Below, piece by piece: positions 7,001 through 14,472 of a stretch of DNA of 42,433 bases. The translations under genes were made by a program, and so were the position numbers. The stretch spans positions 1 to 42,433 of IMG/VR virus record IMGVR_UViG_3300021962_000219; one strand, 5' to 3'. Position 1 is the stretch's first letter; the number at the start of each line of letters is the position of its first letter. This stretch comes from a virus. The notes under the pieces were generated by a model. That model was not told the DNA's origin. It worked only from the letters and a program-made list of their open reading frames with translations, and searched no databases.

Positions 7001-7029
7001 AGTATAACAGATCATATGTGGTATGTCAA
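7001..7029 (-). promoter_or_regulatory. Sigma70-type promoter for the exported-pair operon
   Basis: -35 TTGACA (7024-7029), 17-bp spacer, -10 TATACT (7001-7006). The -35 shares bases with the stop codon of the GIY-YIG gene. It is among the best host-type promoters here. Confidence 0.82.
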
Positions 7030-7343
7030 AATGTATTTAACGATGGTTCAAATTCGGCAATCAATTCACGTTCACGCTGGTGTGCGGGTTTACGTCCACG
7101 AATCACTTCAAGGACTTCATATTGCCATACTGCGCCAGCTAACTCACGCAAAGCATTGCACATTGCCCAATTTTTGTTTTCACACTTGGCACGGCTCACA
7201 TGCTTTTGCCAACGAATTTTGACCGAACGAACGTAGGCCTGTCCCTGTGCTACAGTCAAGCCAACATATGAATCGCCAGTATCAACGCACGTAACTCGAT
7301 ATAGCACGTGGTTTCTGTCAGAACGTTTTTTTCTCAATGTCAT
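7026..7343 (-). CDS. GIY-YIG nuclease-domain protein, 105 aa
   Basis: A compact GIY-YIG domain: Y15 in VLYRVTC stands for the GIY strand and YVG (26-28) for YIG. The following conserved residues are R44, H48, the helix with ERE (about 91-93), and N103 near the C-terminus (EPSLNTF). No separate DNA-binding domain is fused, so it may be a free-standing homing-type nuclease or a repair/resolvase-like domain. Its promoter leaves almost no leader: the -10 ends 6 bases before the ATG, so the mRNA could be leaderless. Confidence 0.82.
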   Translation of the reverse strand: MTLRKKRSDRNHVLYRVTCVDTGDSYVGLTVAQGQAYVRSVKIRWQKHVSRAKCENKNWAMCNALRELAGAVWQYEVLEVIRGRKPAHQRERELIAEFEPSLNTF

Positions 7344-7349
7344 GTTACT

Positions 7350-7377
7350 AGTATACCATACTGGGACAACAAATCAA
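7350..7377 (-). promoter_or_regulatory. Promoter of the GIY-YIG gene, probably leaderless
   Basis: -35 TTGATT (7372-7377), 16-bp spacer, -10 TATACT (7350-7355). The expected start point is at or next to the A of the ATG at 7343. No Shine-Dalgarno sequence lies between. Confidence 0.6.
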
Positions 7378-7448
7378 GGGTTATTTTGATTTTGTTGCTC
7401 AAAAACAACAGAATCCCCCTCTGAAACTTGCCCTAAAACTTGGTTTAC

Positions 7449-7456
7449 CATAAATA
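7449..7456 (+). promoter_or_regulatory. Candidate T4-type late promoter for the plus-strand block
   Basis: CATAAATA, 7 of 8 matches to TATAAATA. The expected start near 7462 leaves a 29-base leader with the ribosome site AGGAG. A small inverted repeat, AATGAT and ATCATT, lies in the leader. It faces away from the minus-strand GIY-YIG promoter. Confidence 0.45.
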
Positions 7457-7490
7457 ATGATGAATTAATCATTTTGTTTTAGGAGTAAAC

Positions 7491-8042
7491 ATGGCGGAAG
7501 AAATTAAAAAACCATTGTCACGTAGCGAACGTGAAGCGCAAATTAAAGACAAAGCTGGATGGCTAATCACCGTTCTAGCCGCTTTGCTCGCAATCAATAC
7601 TTACATTTCAAGTGGCAATAGTAGTAAAGTGCTGAACAATACAATCAAAGCAAATGATACTTGGGCATTCTTTCAAGCAAAATCAATTAAACAAACTTTA
7701 GCTGAGATGGCTAGAGATGATGCAGTCGATAGAAAACAATTTGACAAAGCAGACAAGTTAACTGCAAAAATCAATAGATATGAATCTGACCCCGCAACTG
7801 GTGAGGGTAAAAAAGAACTAATGGCTAAAGCACGTGCATTGGAAGCGGAACGTGACGAAATTCGCAAGTCTGGTCCTTGGATGACATTTGCTGGTTCTGC
7901 ATTTCAGATTTCAATTGTGCTATTGTCTGCAAGTATCTTAGCAGTTAGTATGAATCTGTATTGGGCAAGTATTGTGGTTGGTGCGTTAGCCGCATTATTG
8001 ATGAGTCAAGGTCTATGGCTTTGGCTACCAATCGTTCTATAA
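7491..8042 (+). CDS. DUF4337-like membrane protein, 183 aa
   Basis: Membrane helices near residues 24-42, 128-150 and 153-181 surround a charged helical middle. The text KANDTWAFFQAKSIKQTLAEM matches, from memory, the conserved centre of the bacterial DUF4337 family. It was probably acquired from a bacterial host. It opens the plus-strand block after TTTAGGAGTAAAC. Function unknown; it may sit in the host inner membrane. Confidence 0.82.
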   Translation: MAEEIKKPLSRSEREAQIKDKAGWLITVLAALLAINTYISSGNSSKVLNNTIKANDTWAFFQAKSIKQTLAEMARDDAVDRKQFDKADKLTAKINRYESDPATGEGKKELMAKARALEAERDEIRKSGPWMTFAGSAFQISIVLLSASILAVSMNLYWASIVVGALAALLMSQGLWLWLPIVL

Positions 8043-8233
8043 AATTAATAGTTCTTATAATATGTTTGATGATATTAACTGTAAGTGCAGAAAAGACTAA
8101 AAAAGACGAAACGTTGAAGTGTGTTCGTTGGCGATGGATTGGTGATGTTTATGAACGAAAAGTATACTGCATAGAGTGGGCAAAAAAAGATTGTTCACAA
8201 CGACTACACAAAGAAATTTGTAAACGGGAATAA
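8015..8233 (+). CDS. Small exported basic Cys-containing protein, 72 aa
   Basis: Start taken at MALATNRSIKLIVLIICLM (8015), which gives a proper signal peptide ending TVSA. The longer frame from 7961 puts polar residues before it. The mature 45 residues are Lys/Arg-rich with four cysteines (LKCVRWRW, VYCIEW, DCSQ, EICKRE), suggesting two disulfides in the periplasm. It overlaps the DUF4337-like gene by 28 bp. No family is known. Confidence 0.65.
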   Translation: MALATNRSIKLIVLIICLMILTVSAEKTKKDETLKCVRWRWIGDVYERKVYCIEWAKKDCSQRLHKEICKRE

Positions 8234-8238
8234 CAAAA

Positions 8239-8736
8239 ATGATTGATCCAATCACAGCACTAGCCGGCATTACGTCTGCAATCAGTATGGTCAAAAAGGC
8301 AGCCAAGGTTGCTAATGACCTAGGCTCTCTTGCGCCAATGATTGGCAAAATGTTTGACGCCAAAAGCACCGCAACAAAAGCATTGATTGAAGCTAAGAAG
8401 TCTAAGAAAGGTTCCAACATGGGAACCGCTCTTCAGATTGAGATGGCATTAGAACAAGCTAGGGCATTCGAAGAAGAGTTGAAATTGCTGTTTATGCAAA
8501 CAGGCAAAATTGACGTATGGAATAAAATCAAGGCTCGTCAAGCTGAAATGGATGCAGATGATGCTAATGATATAAGACTTCATAACGCACAAGAACGTAA
8601 GCGCAAACAAAAAGAAGAAGAGTTAAATGAATGGGCAATGATTATCGGTGCAGTTGCATTTATCGTATTCATATTTGCTATCGGTAGTTATGAACTGATA
8701 CAATGGTGCCAAACAAGTGCTAGGTGTGGAAGATGA
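8239..8736 (+). CDS. Membrane-anchored helical protein, 165 aa
   Basis: The N-terminus MIDPITALAGITSAISMVKK is amphipathic and glycine/alanine-rich. Residues 55-130 are charged helix. One strong membrane segment (AMIIGAVAFIVFIFAIGSY) lies near the C-terminus. Proteins starting MIDPITA with this layout occur in many marine T4-like phages, from memory, with no assigned role. It might deform or attach to membrane; holin function is only a guess. Confidence 0.75.
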   Translation: MIDPITALAGITSAISMVKKAAKVANDLGSLAPMIGKMFDAKSTATKALIEAKKSKKGSNMGTALQIEMALEQARAFEEELKLLFMQTGKIDVWNKIKARQAEMDADDANDIRLHNAQERKRKQKEEELNEWAMIIGAVAFIVFIFAIGSYELIQWCQTSARCGR

Positions 8737-8882
8737 ACGAATATCAAAAGACATTTGACATGTGCTTAAAGATATTTGTTTATGGTAGTGTAGCGTTATA
8801 CTTTTTAGGCTTTCTTAAATTTCTGCCTGATGATTTGTCAGACAGAATTGTCAACGGGTTAATAGGTAGATTTATATCATAA
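8733..8882 (+). CDS. 49-aa single-helix membrane peptide
   Basis: Starts with an ATGA overlap on the previous stop; reads MNEYQKTFDMCLKIFVYGSV and continues with one hydrophobic helix and a charged tail ending GRFIS. The translational coupling supports it. It sits between a membrane-anchored and an exported protein, so it is likely part of the same envelope set. Confidence 0.65.
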   Translation: MNEYQKTFDMCLKIFVYGSVALYFLGFLKFLPDDLSDRIVNGLIGRFIS

Positions 8883-8946
8883 CACAAGCATGATTGTTGC
8901 TTATACTATGAGGGTGTCAATAAAACAATAAAAGGAAAATAGAAAA

Positions 8947-10170
8947 ATGAAAAACCTACGCAAGAAGAGCCTTGTAGTTGCTCTTTTTGTTATGATGTTT
9001 GGTGCAGTATCAGCACAAACAACTGGAACTTCCAGCACAACTGGCGGAACAACAACAGGGACCACAAGTCTCATCAATCAAGGTACATACGATAGCAAAA
9101 CATTAGTGGACACAAATAGTACCTCTAATAGCGTCAGCACAGTTAATAGCAACAGTACTGCAACAAGTACTTCCAATGCTACAAGCAATTCAACTGTCAA
9201 CAGTACTAGCACAAATACGAACAACAATAACAACGTAAGCACTAGCACATCAACAAACGTTAATACGAACAATAACGTGAATAGTGGCACTCAGACGTTT
9301 AACAATAACAACGTCAACTCTGGTACACTAACATACAATAATAACAACGTTAATACCGGAACAATGACGAACAATAACAATAACGTCAATACAACAACCA
9401 GCAACAACGTTAATAGAAATGAAAACGTTAATAGTGGAACTCAGACGTTCAACAACAATAACAATAGCGTTAGCACATCTACCAATATCAATAAGAATGA
9501 AAATACTGGTACAATGACGTATAACAATAACAACGTTTCAACAAGTGATAACAAAAATACGAACGTCAATACTACGACTAGCAACAACGTGAATAAGAAT
9601 GAAAATACTGGCACAATGACGAACAATAACAATAACGTCAATGCTTCAACTAGCACTAGCACAAACGTCAATCAAAATGCTAACGTTAATCAGAACATCA
9701 ACTCTGGTGATATGACTAACCGCAACATCAATGAAACTACAATTACTCAGCGTGTGATTCAACCTCCACCAACTGCTGTAGCACCTGCAATGATGAGTGG
9801 TGGTAATAATGATTTGTGTTCTACAGGTTCATCTGGTTCTGTTCAGACTCAAATCTTTGGTGTTTCTTCTGGTGGCACAATCAGAGACTTGAATTGCGAA
9901 CGTTTGAAGTTATCTAAAACTCTTTTTGATATGGGTATGAAAGTTGCCGCTGTTGCTACTATGTGTCAAGATAGAAGAGTATTTGATGCTATGATGGCAG
10001 CCGGCACACCTTGCCCATACGAAGGTAAGATTGGCGAACAAGCTAAAGTGGCATGGGAAGAAAACAAAGATAAAATCCCACAACTTGAAAAAGAGAACAA
10101 ACATGAAACTGCTAAAAACATTGGGCTTGGCTCTTTGCTTGGCGTTCTCGTTCACGCCGCTTTTAAGTAA
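8947..10170 (+). CDS. Exported Asn/Ser/Thr-repeat protein with Cys-containing C-terminal domain, 407 aa
   Basis: Signal peptide at residues 1-23 (ends AVSA). Residues about 50-265 are almost only N, S, T, V and G, with six irregular copies of GT(Q/L/M)T(F/Y/N)NNNN at about 114, 127, 138, 164, 188 and 222. This composition suits a stacked beta or adhesin/curli-like fibre. A Pro linker leads to a compact domain with C291, C317, C340 and C356, including the texts LNCERLKLSKTLFDMGMK and AAGTPCPYEGKIG; I recall similar domains in other aquatic phages. A hydrophobic stretch (392-405) ends the protein. It overlaps the next exported gene by 68 bp. Function unknown. Confidence 0.8.
   Translation: MKNLRKKSLVVALFVMMFGAVSAQTTGTSSTTGGTTTGTTSLINQGTYDSKTLVDTNSTSNSVSTVNSNSTATSTSNATSNSTVNSTSTNTNNNNNVSTSTSTNVNTNNNVNSGTQTFNNNNVNSGTLTYNNNNVNTGTMTNNNNNVNTTTSNNVNRNENVNSGTQTFNNNNNSVSTSTNINKNENTGTMTYNNNNVSTSDNKNTNVNTTTSNNVNKNENTGTMTNNNNNVNASTSTSTNVNQNANVNQNINSGDMTNRNINETTITQRVIQPPPTAVAPAMMSGGNNDLCSTGSSGSVQTQIFGVSSGGTIRDLNCERLKLSKTLFDMGMKVAAVATMCQDRRVFDAMMAAGTPCPYEGKIGEQAKVAWEENKDKIPQLEKENKHETAKNIGLGSLLGVLVHAAFK
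9217..9741 (+). repeat. Degenerate Asn/Thr/Ser coding repeats
   Basis: Imperfect repeats of AACAATAACAACGT-type DNA encode the NNNNV blocks. The units vary in spacing (11 to 34 residues), so this is not a clean tandem repeat. The region could expand or contract by slippage or recombination. Confidence 0.7.
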
Positions 10171-11947
10171 AGCGCAAACACTAGACCCAACGCAAGTCTA
10201 TACTACGGGGAATATTGTTCAGAATACTCCTCAGGGTGGACCTACGCCTTGGGTTGGAGGCGTGTATCAAGACAATCTAACTTGTTGGGCTTGGGGTGAT
10301 CCTGGTTACTGTGGACCAAATGCAATTGTTCGACCTGGCGGCAACATTAACTTTTCATATGGTATGACCAATCTATATCAGATACAATCAATTGCCAATA
10401 TTCTTCCGAATACAGGGACAGGACTTAGAATAGACGGGTACAATTTTGGATTTACTGCTAAGAACGGAAATGGGTGGGATGATGGAAGAATGGACTATCT
10501 TACTGCATATGTCAGCTTCTATGATCCAAAAGGTTCTGCGGTATTCAATAAAAATTATGATTTAAATTCTAGATTTAATTGGACTACATTTAATTATTCT
10601 GAAACATTCAATAGTCCTTTTGCATCTAAAGATTTAGGTAGTGTTCAATACGGGTTTGTAGGAAGAGACAATAACTTTTGGGCTGGTCCCTACGGTCCTG
10701 AAATTTATAATGTGAATTTCAGTTTAAAGTATTCTGTGGATCCATGTGCAACAAATATTTTGAGTAGTCCAACTTGTCCTGGCTATTTTGATGCACTTGC
10801 CAAATTGACTCCGAAAACATCAACAACTACAACAGTTACGGAACCAACACCAACAGGAGTTCAAACTACGATTGATGGAGTTACAATTACGACAACTGGA
10901 ATTGCACCGCCGCCTGGCAGCCCGCCAGCGCCACCTCCAGGAAGTCCTCCTCCACCTGAGGGTTCACAACCCCCACCACCGCCATCAGGTCCTGCACCTA
11001 TGGGAGCACCAGCACCAGGTCCTGCATCGCAAGTTGCATCTACACAACCAGCACCAAGTGGCCAACAAACTAAAGCTGGCGAGGTTTCTGATTCTTCAGG
11101 CGGTTCTAAATCAACAGTATCGCTATCGTCAGTTCTTAATATGATTGGGTCTAATCAAGAAAAGACTGCGGCATTAGAAAAATCTGTAGTGCAGGCTGCC
11201 GATGCACAAGCATTCTCTGCTGGCGAGACTGCAAAACAAAATGCCGAAAAACTTGCTGGTGATGTACAATCTCAAAGCATTGCAAATAGTGGTGGTTCAT
11301 CACAAACAGGAACATCATTATCATCAACAACACAATCGTTTACACAATCGCAAGGATCATCTATATCAATGCAAGGAAATCAACAAGGAAACTCTGCATC
11401 AAACTCTGCGAGACTGCAACAGTCTATCAATAGTGGTAGCATGGGTATGCAATCTGATACAATCACTTCTAGCGTAACACCTCAGCAACAACAATATAAC
11501 ATTCAAAACACTACAAGACAAGAGTTTAATGTAGCAATGGTAACACCACAAGTATCGTACAGTTTAGTTGCACCAACAAGATATGCACCAGTTCAAATTG
11601 AATTGCCATCGACAGAAGGAATCAAATTTGGATATAAAAGTCCAGTTGATAATGCTATGGAATCTAAACCATTCTTACCACAAATGAACACTGGCTCTGA
11701 ACAGAATGCTTCAGTTAAAAAGAACGTGCAAAACAATGAAGCCGCAGGTAATGTTACAATAGAATCGATTGCAAAGCAACCTGCAAATTATGCACAATAC
11801 TTTACTGTGATTCCAGATGTTGCATTTTATGCACCAAAAGAAATTTATAAGAATCAAAAGACAGTAGACAACGCTAGAACATTGAGAGGTCTACAGGGTG
11901 GTAGCGATAAGCTACATCAGGAAATGATTAATCAACAATACAAATGA
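10103..11947 (+). CDS. Large exported protein with proline-rich linker, 614 aa
   Basis: Start set at MKLLKTLGLALCLAFSFTP (10103), giving a signal peptide ending SKAQ; an upstream in-frame ATG lies inside the previous gene. Residues about 23-215 form an aromatic- and Gly-rich beta domain (CWAWGDPGYCGP; GYNFGFTAKNGNGWDDGRMD). Next come a Thr-rich stretch, a long Pro/Gly/Ala linker (about 270-325), a Ser/Gln-rich low-complexity region, and a C-terminal domain with YAQYFTVIPDVAFYAPKEIY. Relatives of the first domain occur in aquatic phages, from memory. It probably acts with the overlapping Asn-rich protein at the cell envelope. No function is known. Confidence 0.8.
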   Translation: MKLLKTLGLALCLAFSFTPLLSKAQTLDPTQVYTTGNIVQNTPQGGPTPWVGGVYQDNLTCWAWGDPGYCGPNAIVRPGGNINFSYGMTNLYQIQSIANILPNTGTGLRIDGYNFGFTAKNGNGWDDGRMDYLTAYVSFYDPKGSAVFNKNYDLNSRFNWTTFNYSETFNSPFASKDLGSVQYGFVGRDNNFWAGPYGPEIYNVNFSLKYSVDPCATNILSSPTCPGYFDALAKLTPKTSTTTTVTEPTPTGVQTTIDGVTITTTGIAPPPGSPPAPPPGSPPPPEGSQPPPPPSGPAPMGAPAPGPASQVASTQPAPSGQQTKAGEVSDSSGGSKSTVSLSSVLNMIGSNQEKTAALEKSVVQAADAQAFSAGETAKQNAEKLAGDVQSQSIANSGGSSQTGTSLSSTTQSFTQSQGSSISMQGNQQGNSASNSARLQQSINSGSMGMQSDTITSSVTPQQQQYNIQNTTRQEFNVAMVTPQVSYSLVAPTRYAPVQIELPSTEGIKFGYKSPVDNAMESKPFLPQMNTGSEQNASVKKNVQNNEAAGNVTIESIAKQPANYAQYFTVIPDVAFYAPKEIYKNQKTVDNARTLRGLQGGSDKLHQEMINQQYK

Positions 11948-11948
11948 T

Positions 11949-12041
11949 ATGGATAAAGAAGAATATATCTATCAATTAGTGTGTGGTATTTTACTAGTTG
12001 TATCTCTGATTGGCATTGCATGTTATCTAATTTTAAAATAA
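11949..12041 (+). CDS. 30-aa single-helix membrane peptide
   Basis: ATG one base after the upstream TGA; reads MDKEEYIYQLVCGILLVVSL and ends ILK. Acidic N-terminus, one membrane helix. The close coupling to the exported gene supports it, but there is no clear ribosome site. Confidence 0.5.
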   Translation: MDKEEYIYQLVCGILLVVSLIGIACYLILK

Positions 12042-12062
12042 CAATATAAATAAGGAAGTAAA

Positions 12063-12659
12063 ATGACAGAAGAAATTAAAAACGTAAACGCTAAGATTGA
12101 CGAAGCGGAAGCGGCAGTTAAGAAGTACGCAAGTAAAGATACAGTTATCAGCATTGGTGGATACGAATTCACACCAGCTAAATTAATGGTAGCATTCACA
12201 TTAGCATCATCATTACTTGGTGGATTGTATGGCGCATTTGAAGTCTACAAAGACTATCAAGGCATGAAAGATAAAATTGCTAAGTATGTGTCTCCAGACT
12301 TAACAGAGATATATAAGAAGATTGAAGTGCTAGATGCCAATACCAGTAAAATGGTTGAATATACTGACACTATTAAAATAGATTTAAAAGGTGATGTTCG
12401 TAGATTAGAAGGTGTTGTTGAAAACATCGAACGTTCTAGTAAGACAGACCAACGTTTAACTGACTCTAGCATGAAAGAAATTAAACGTGATGTTGACGGC
12501 ACAGTAAAAGAAATTAAACGTGACGTTGATGCTACGTTGAAAGATATCAACAGAGAGTTAGTAAAGAATCAAAAAGAAACTCAAGCTGAAGTTAGAGCAT
12601 TGAGAATTGAAGTAGATAACAAAATCAAAAAAGCATTGGATAATCCATTAGCTAATTAA
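12063..12659 (+). CDS. Membrane-anchored coiled-coil protein, 198 aa
   Basis: One hydrophobic segment at about 38-60 (LMVAFTLASSLLGGLYGAF), then a long charged coiled coil. The coil has three copies of a KEIKRDVD-type heptad unit near residues 138-165. Ribosome site AAGGAAG precedes the ATG. It is an anchored rod reaching into the periplasm or cytoplasm. It is similar in layout to, but not clearly related to, the 142-aa protein at 26658-27086. Function unknown. Confidence 0.75.
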   Translation: MTEEIKNVNAKIDEAEAAVKKYASKDTVISIGGYEFTPAKLMVAFTLASSLLGGLYGAFEVYKDYQGMKDKIAKYVSPDLTEIYKKIEVLDANTSKMVEYTDTIKIDLKGDVRRLEGVVENIERSSKTDQRLTDSSMKEIKRDVDGTVKEIKRDVDATLKDINRELVKNQKETQAEVRALRIEVDNKIKKALDNPLAN

Positions 12660-12672
12660 TTAAGGAATAATT

Positions 12673-13491
12673 ATGGCGGCATCAGAAGGCGTAGATTTAG
12701 AATGGGCAATCGTTGAGAAGATTCAAATCAAAAATAATAAGATTAAGAAATACTCACGCCCATTTTCAGCGAACATCTTAGACCAAGCAGATAAGTGTGT
12801 CGAACACATTTATAAGTTTGCTGGTAGTAAGAAAGTAGAAGCATGGCATTCGGATGATTCATCTAATCCTTTTGGTGTCGCAATCTCAGCAAAACCGGAA
12901 CCAAAGACTGACGTAGTACTGAAGATAGGAACTAAAGTATATTCAGTCTCAGTTAAAATGGCTGGTGGTGTTCAACTTGCATCTGGACAAGGTTCATCTA
13001 CCGCAGAACTATTTGAGGCTGCCGCAAAGCAAGTCCCTGGTGCATCAAAGAGTAAAGTCTTAACATCTATCATCAAAGAGTTAAAGACAATGCCCACACG
13101 ACTTTTATCCGAGTCTAACAAGAAACGAATTCTTGATGAGGCTTCAGAGAAAGTTATCAATGAGTTTATCAAAGGTGGGAAGATTATCAAAGACAAGAGT
13201 TATGAATACTGGATGAAAGAGAACAAAGAACTTCTAATGGAGTCCTTGTTAAAGTATATTAACTCTGATAAAGATTATGCAACTGCATTACTGTATGAAG
13301 CAATGACCGGCGAACTTTCTTTAGCCCAATACAAAGGGGCTGTTGCAGATAGCATTATCAGCCCCAAAGGTTTTCACATCATCGACAAAAAATATGTTGA
13401 GAGTGTGAAGAGTAAAGTTAAGTTTGACGTTCGTGGTAAGTCCAGAAGTGGTATTACTGGACTTGCATTCCGAATCGACTTAAGACCTTAA
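12673..13491 (+). CDS. Soluble protein, possible PD-(D/E)XK nuclease fold, 272 aa
   Basis: Residues about 66-100 show ISAKPEPKTDVVL, then KVYSVSVKMAGGVQLASGQ. An acidic residue at the end of one strand and a xVK at the end of the next is the PD-(D/E)XK layout, although the second motif has S where D/E is usual. An upstream Glu (VEAWHS region) could complete it. Similar proteins occur in T4-like phages without a tested role. Last gene of the plus-strand block; its stop abuts the stop of the minus-strand neighbour. Confidence 0.72.
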   Translation: MAASEGVDLEWAIVEKIQIKNNKIKKYSRPFSANILDQADKCVEHIYKFAGSKKVEAWHSDDSSNPFGVAISAKPEPKTDVVLKIGTKVYSVSVKMAGGVQLASGQGSSTAELFEAAAKQVPGASKSKVLTSIIKELKTMPTRLLSESNKKRILDEASEKVINEFIKGGKIIKDKSYEYWMKENKELLMESLLKYINSDKDYATALLYEAMTGELSLAQYKGAVADSIISPKGFHIIDKKYVESVKSKVKFDVRGKSRSGITGLAFRIDLRP

Positions 13492-13812
13492 TTACTTAGC
13501 CGCTGGCTTTTTCTTCTTAGGCGCAGTAGTCGCTTTAGTAGATTGCTGTCTAGGCTTATTTGTTTTAGCAATAGGTGCTGGTTGCTTTTCAATCCAAGGT
13601 GTTTCTTTCACTTCAGGTTTTGATTCTGCAACTGGTGTTGCTTCAACTTTAGCGATAACGGCTTCTGTTGTTTCTTTGATGTTCTTTTCTGCAACATCCG
13701 CAACAGAATTCGGCTGAACCAAATCAACAGGTTTACTTGGCTTTCGATTTGCATTTACATACCATGCGTATGCAAGTACACCAAAAATAGCTAATGCAAT
13801 AATAATTTCCAT
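13492..13812 (-). CDS. Membrane-anchored Pro/Lys-rich protein, 106 aa
   Basis: Residues 1-20 form one membrane helix (MEIIIALAIFGVLAYAWYV). The rest is disordered, rich in Ala, Glu, Pro and Lys, and ends KKKKPAAK. It lies directly downstream of the endolysin and is likely co-transcribed with it. A helix plus a long periplasmic tail could suit a lysis accessory role, by position only. Confidence 0.72.
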   Translation of the reverse strand: MEIIIALAIFGVLAYAWYVNANRKPSKPVDLVQPNSVADVAEKNIKETTEAVIAKVEATPVAESKPEVKETPWIEKQPAPIAKTNKPRQQSTKATTAPKKKKPAAK

Positions 13813-13821
13813 GATTTCTCC

Positions 13822-14445
13822 TTAATGTCCTAAAATGTGAACAGCATGTTCATAATGTTTAATGCGATCTTCAAGCCCAATGTATCCGCCATTAATGCGT
13901 TTTGTCATCGTCTTCAAATCACGAATATCGGCTAACTCGTTTAACCTTGTAGCAGACCAGAACCAGCAAGCAGAGTGAATAGCATATTCAACATCTATAA
14001 GCCAATCCGGATTTTCGATTAGTGTATTGTTCTCAAACAACTGTTGAGTACATTTCGTATAATTATTCTTTCCTGTAATTTGAATAATTCCACGACCACG
14101 ATATCTCCAACCATCTCCAGACTCTTCAGGTCCATTTCCCATACGATTTGCATAGATACGATTCGCAATCATTTCTGGCTTGCGTTCATATTGTAATGCT
14201 AATGCGTCTGTAGGAAAGTATTTAGCAAACAGACTACGCAATCCTTTAGCGCCATAGTTTAAATTTTCTTGCATTGCGGTAAACCCAGCAGATTCATGTC
14301 CACATTGTGCCATAAATGCCGCAACTCTTTCTGGCGTATCTATATCGTATTCAGGTAGAATTTCAGAAAGGTTTTTGTACCACTCGTCAAAGTTTTTTAC
14401 TCTAGGTATTAATTGTCGTACCGCATCTTCGGTGAAAAAGTCCAT
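13822..14445 (-). CDS. Endolysin, glycoside hydrolase family 19
   Basis: Encodes 207 aa with a complete GH19 (chitinase/lysozyme-like) domain: AQCGHESAGF with the catalytic Glu at 51, QENLNYGAKGL with Glu60, and RYRGRGIIQITGKNNY (about 114-129), which shapes the cleft. Family knowledge: phage GH19 enzymes cut the glycan strands of peptidoglycan. No signal peptide is seen, so a holin or pore is needed for export. The ribosome site lies in the 3' arm of a perfect hairpin (14452-14472) with a late-promoter-like box beside it. This predicts translation only from late transcripts, as for T4 lysozyme. Confidence 0.92.
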   Translation of the reverse strand: MDFFTEDAVRQLIPRVKNFDEWYKNLSEILPEYDIDTPERVAAFMAQCGHESAGFTAMQENLNYGAKGLRSLFAKYFPTDALALQYERKPEMIANRIYANRMGNGPEESGDGWRYRGRGIIQITGKNNYTKCTQQLFENNTLIENPDWLIDVEYAIHSACWFWSATRLNELADIRDLKTMTKRINGGYIGLEDRIKHYEHAVHILGH

Positions 14446-14451
14446 CGCTAT

Positions 14452-14472
14452 CTCCTATGATTGTCATAGGAG
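14452..14472 (-). promoter_or_regulatory. Hairpin sequestering the endolysin ribosome site
   Basis: The minus strand reads CTCCTATGA, CAA, TCATAGGAG: a perfect 9-bp stem with a 3-base loop. The Shine-Dalgarno AGGAG is the end of the 3' arm, 6 bases before the ATG at 14445. Read-through RNA from upstream genes would carry the whole stem and hide the site. Confidence 0.75.

Noticed and set aside
7961-8014. 18-codon N-terminal extension of the small exported protein
   Set aside because: It would put polar residues before a good signal peptide and has no ribosome site; the internal ATG at 8015 is preferred.
8890-8946. TATACT (8902-8907) as a promoter of the Asn-rich gene
   Set aside because: No acceptable -35 is present at 16-18 bp, and it lacks a TGn extension; the -10 alone is not enough.
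9078-9671. Minus-strand frames rich in Leu/Val opposite the Asn repeats
   Set aside because: They are the reverse complement of AAC/AAT/ACA codons and only mimic hydrophobic proteins; no start signals.
12045-12052. Exact TATAAATA on the plus strand before the 198-aa gene
   Set aside because: A late start about 6 bases on would fall inside or after the ribosome site AAGGAAG and leave no usable leader, so chance in AT-rich DNA is more likely.
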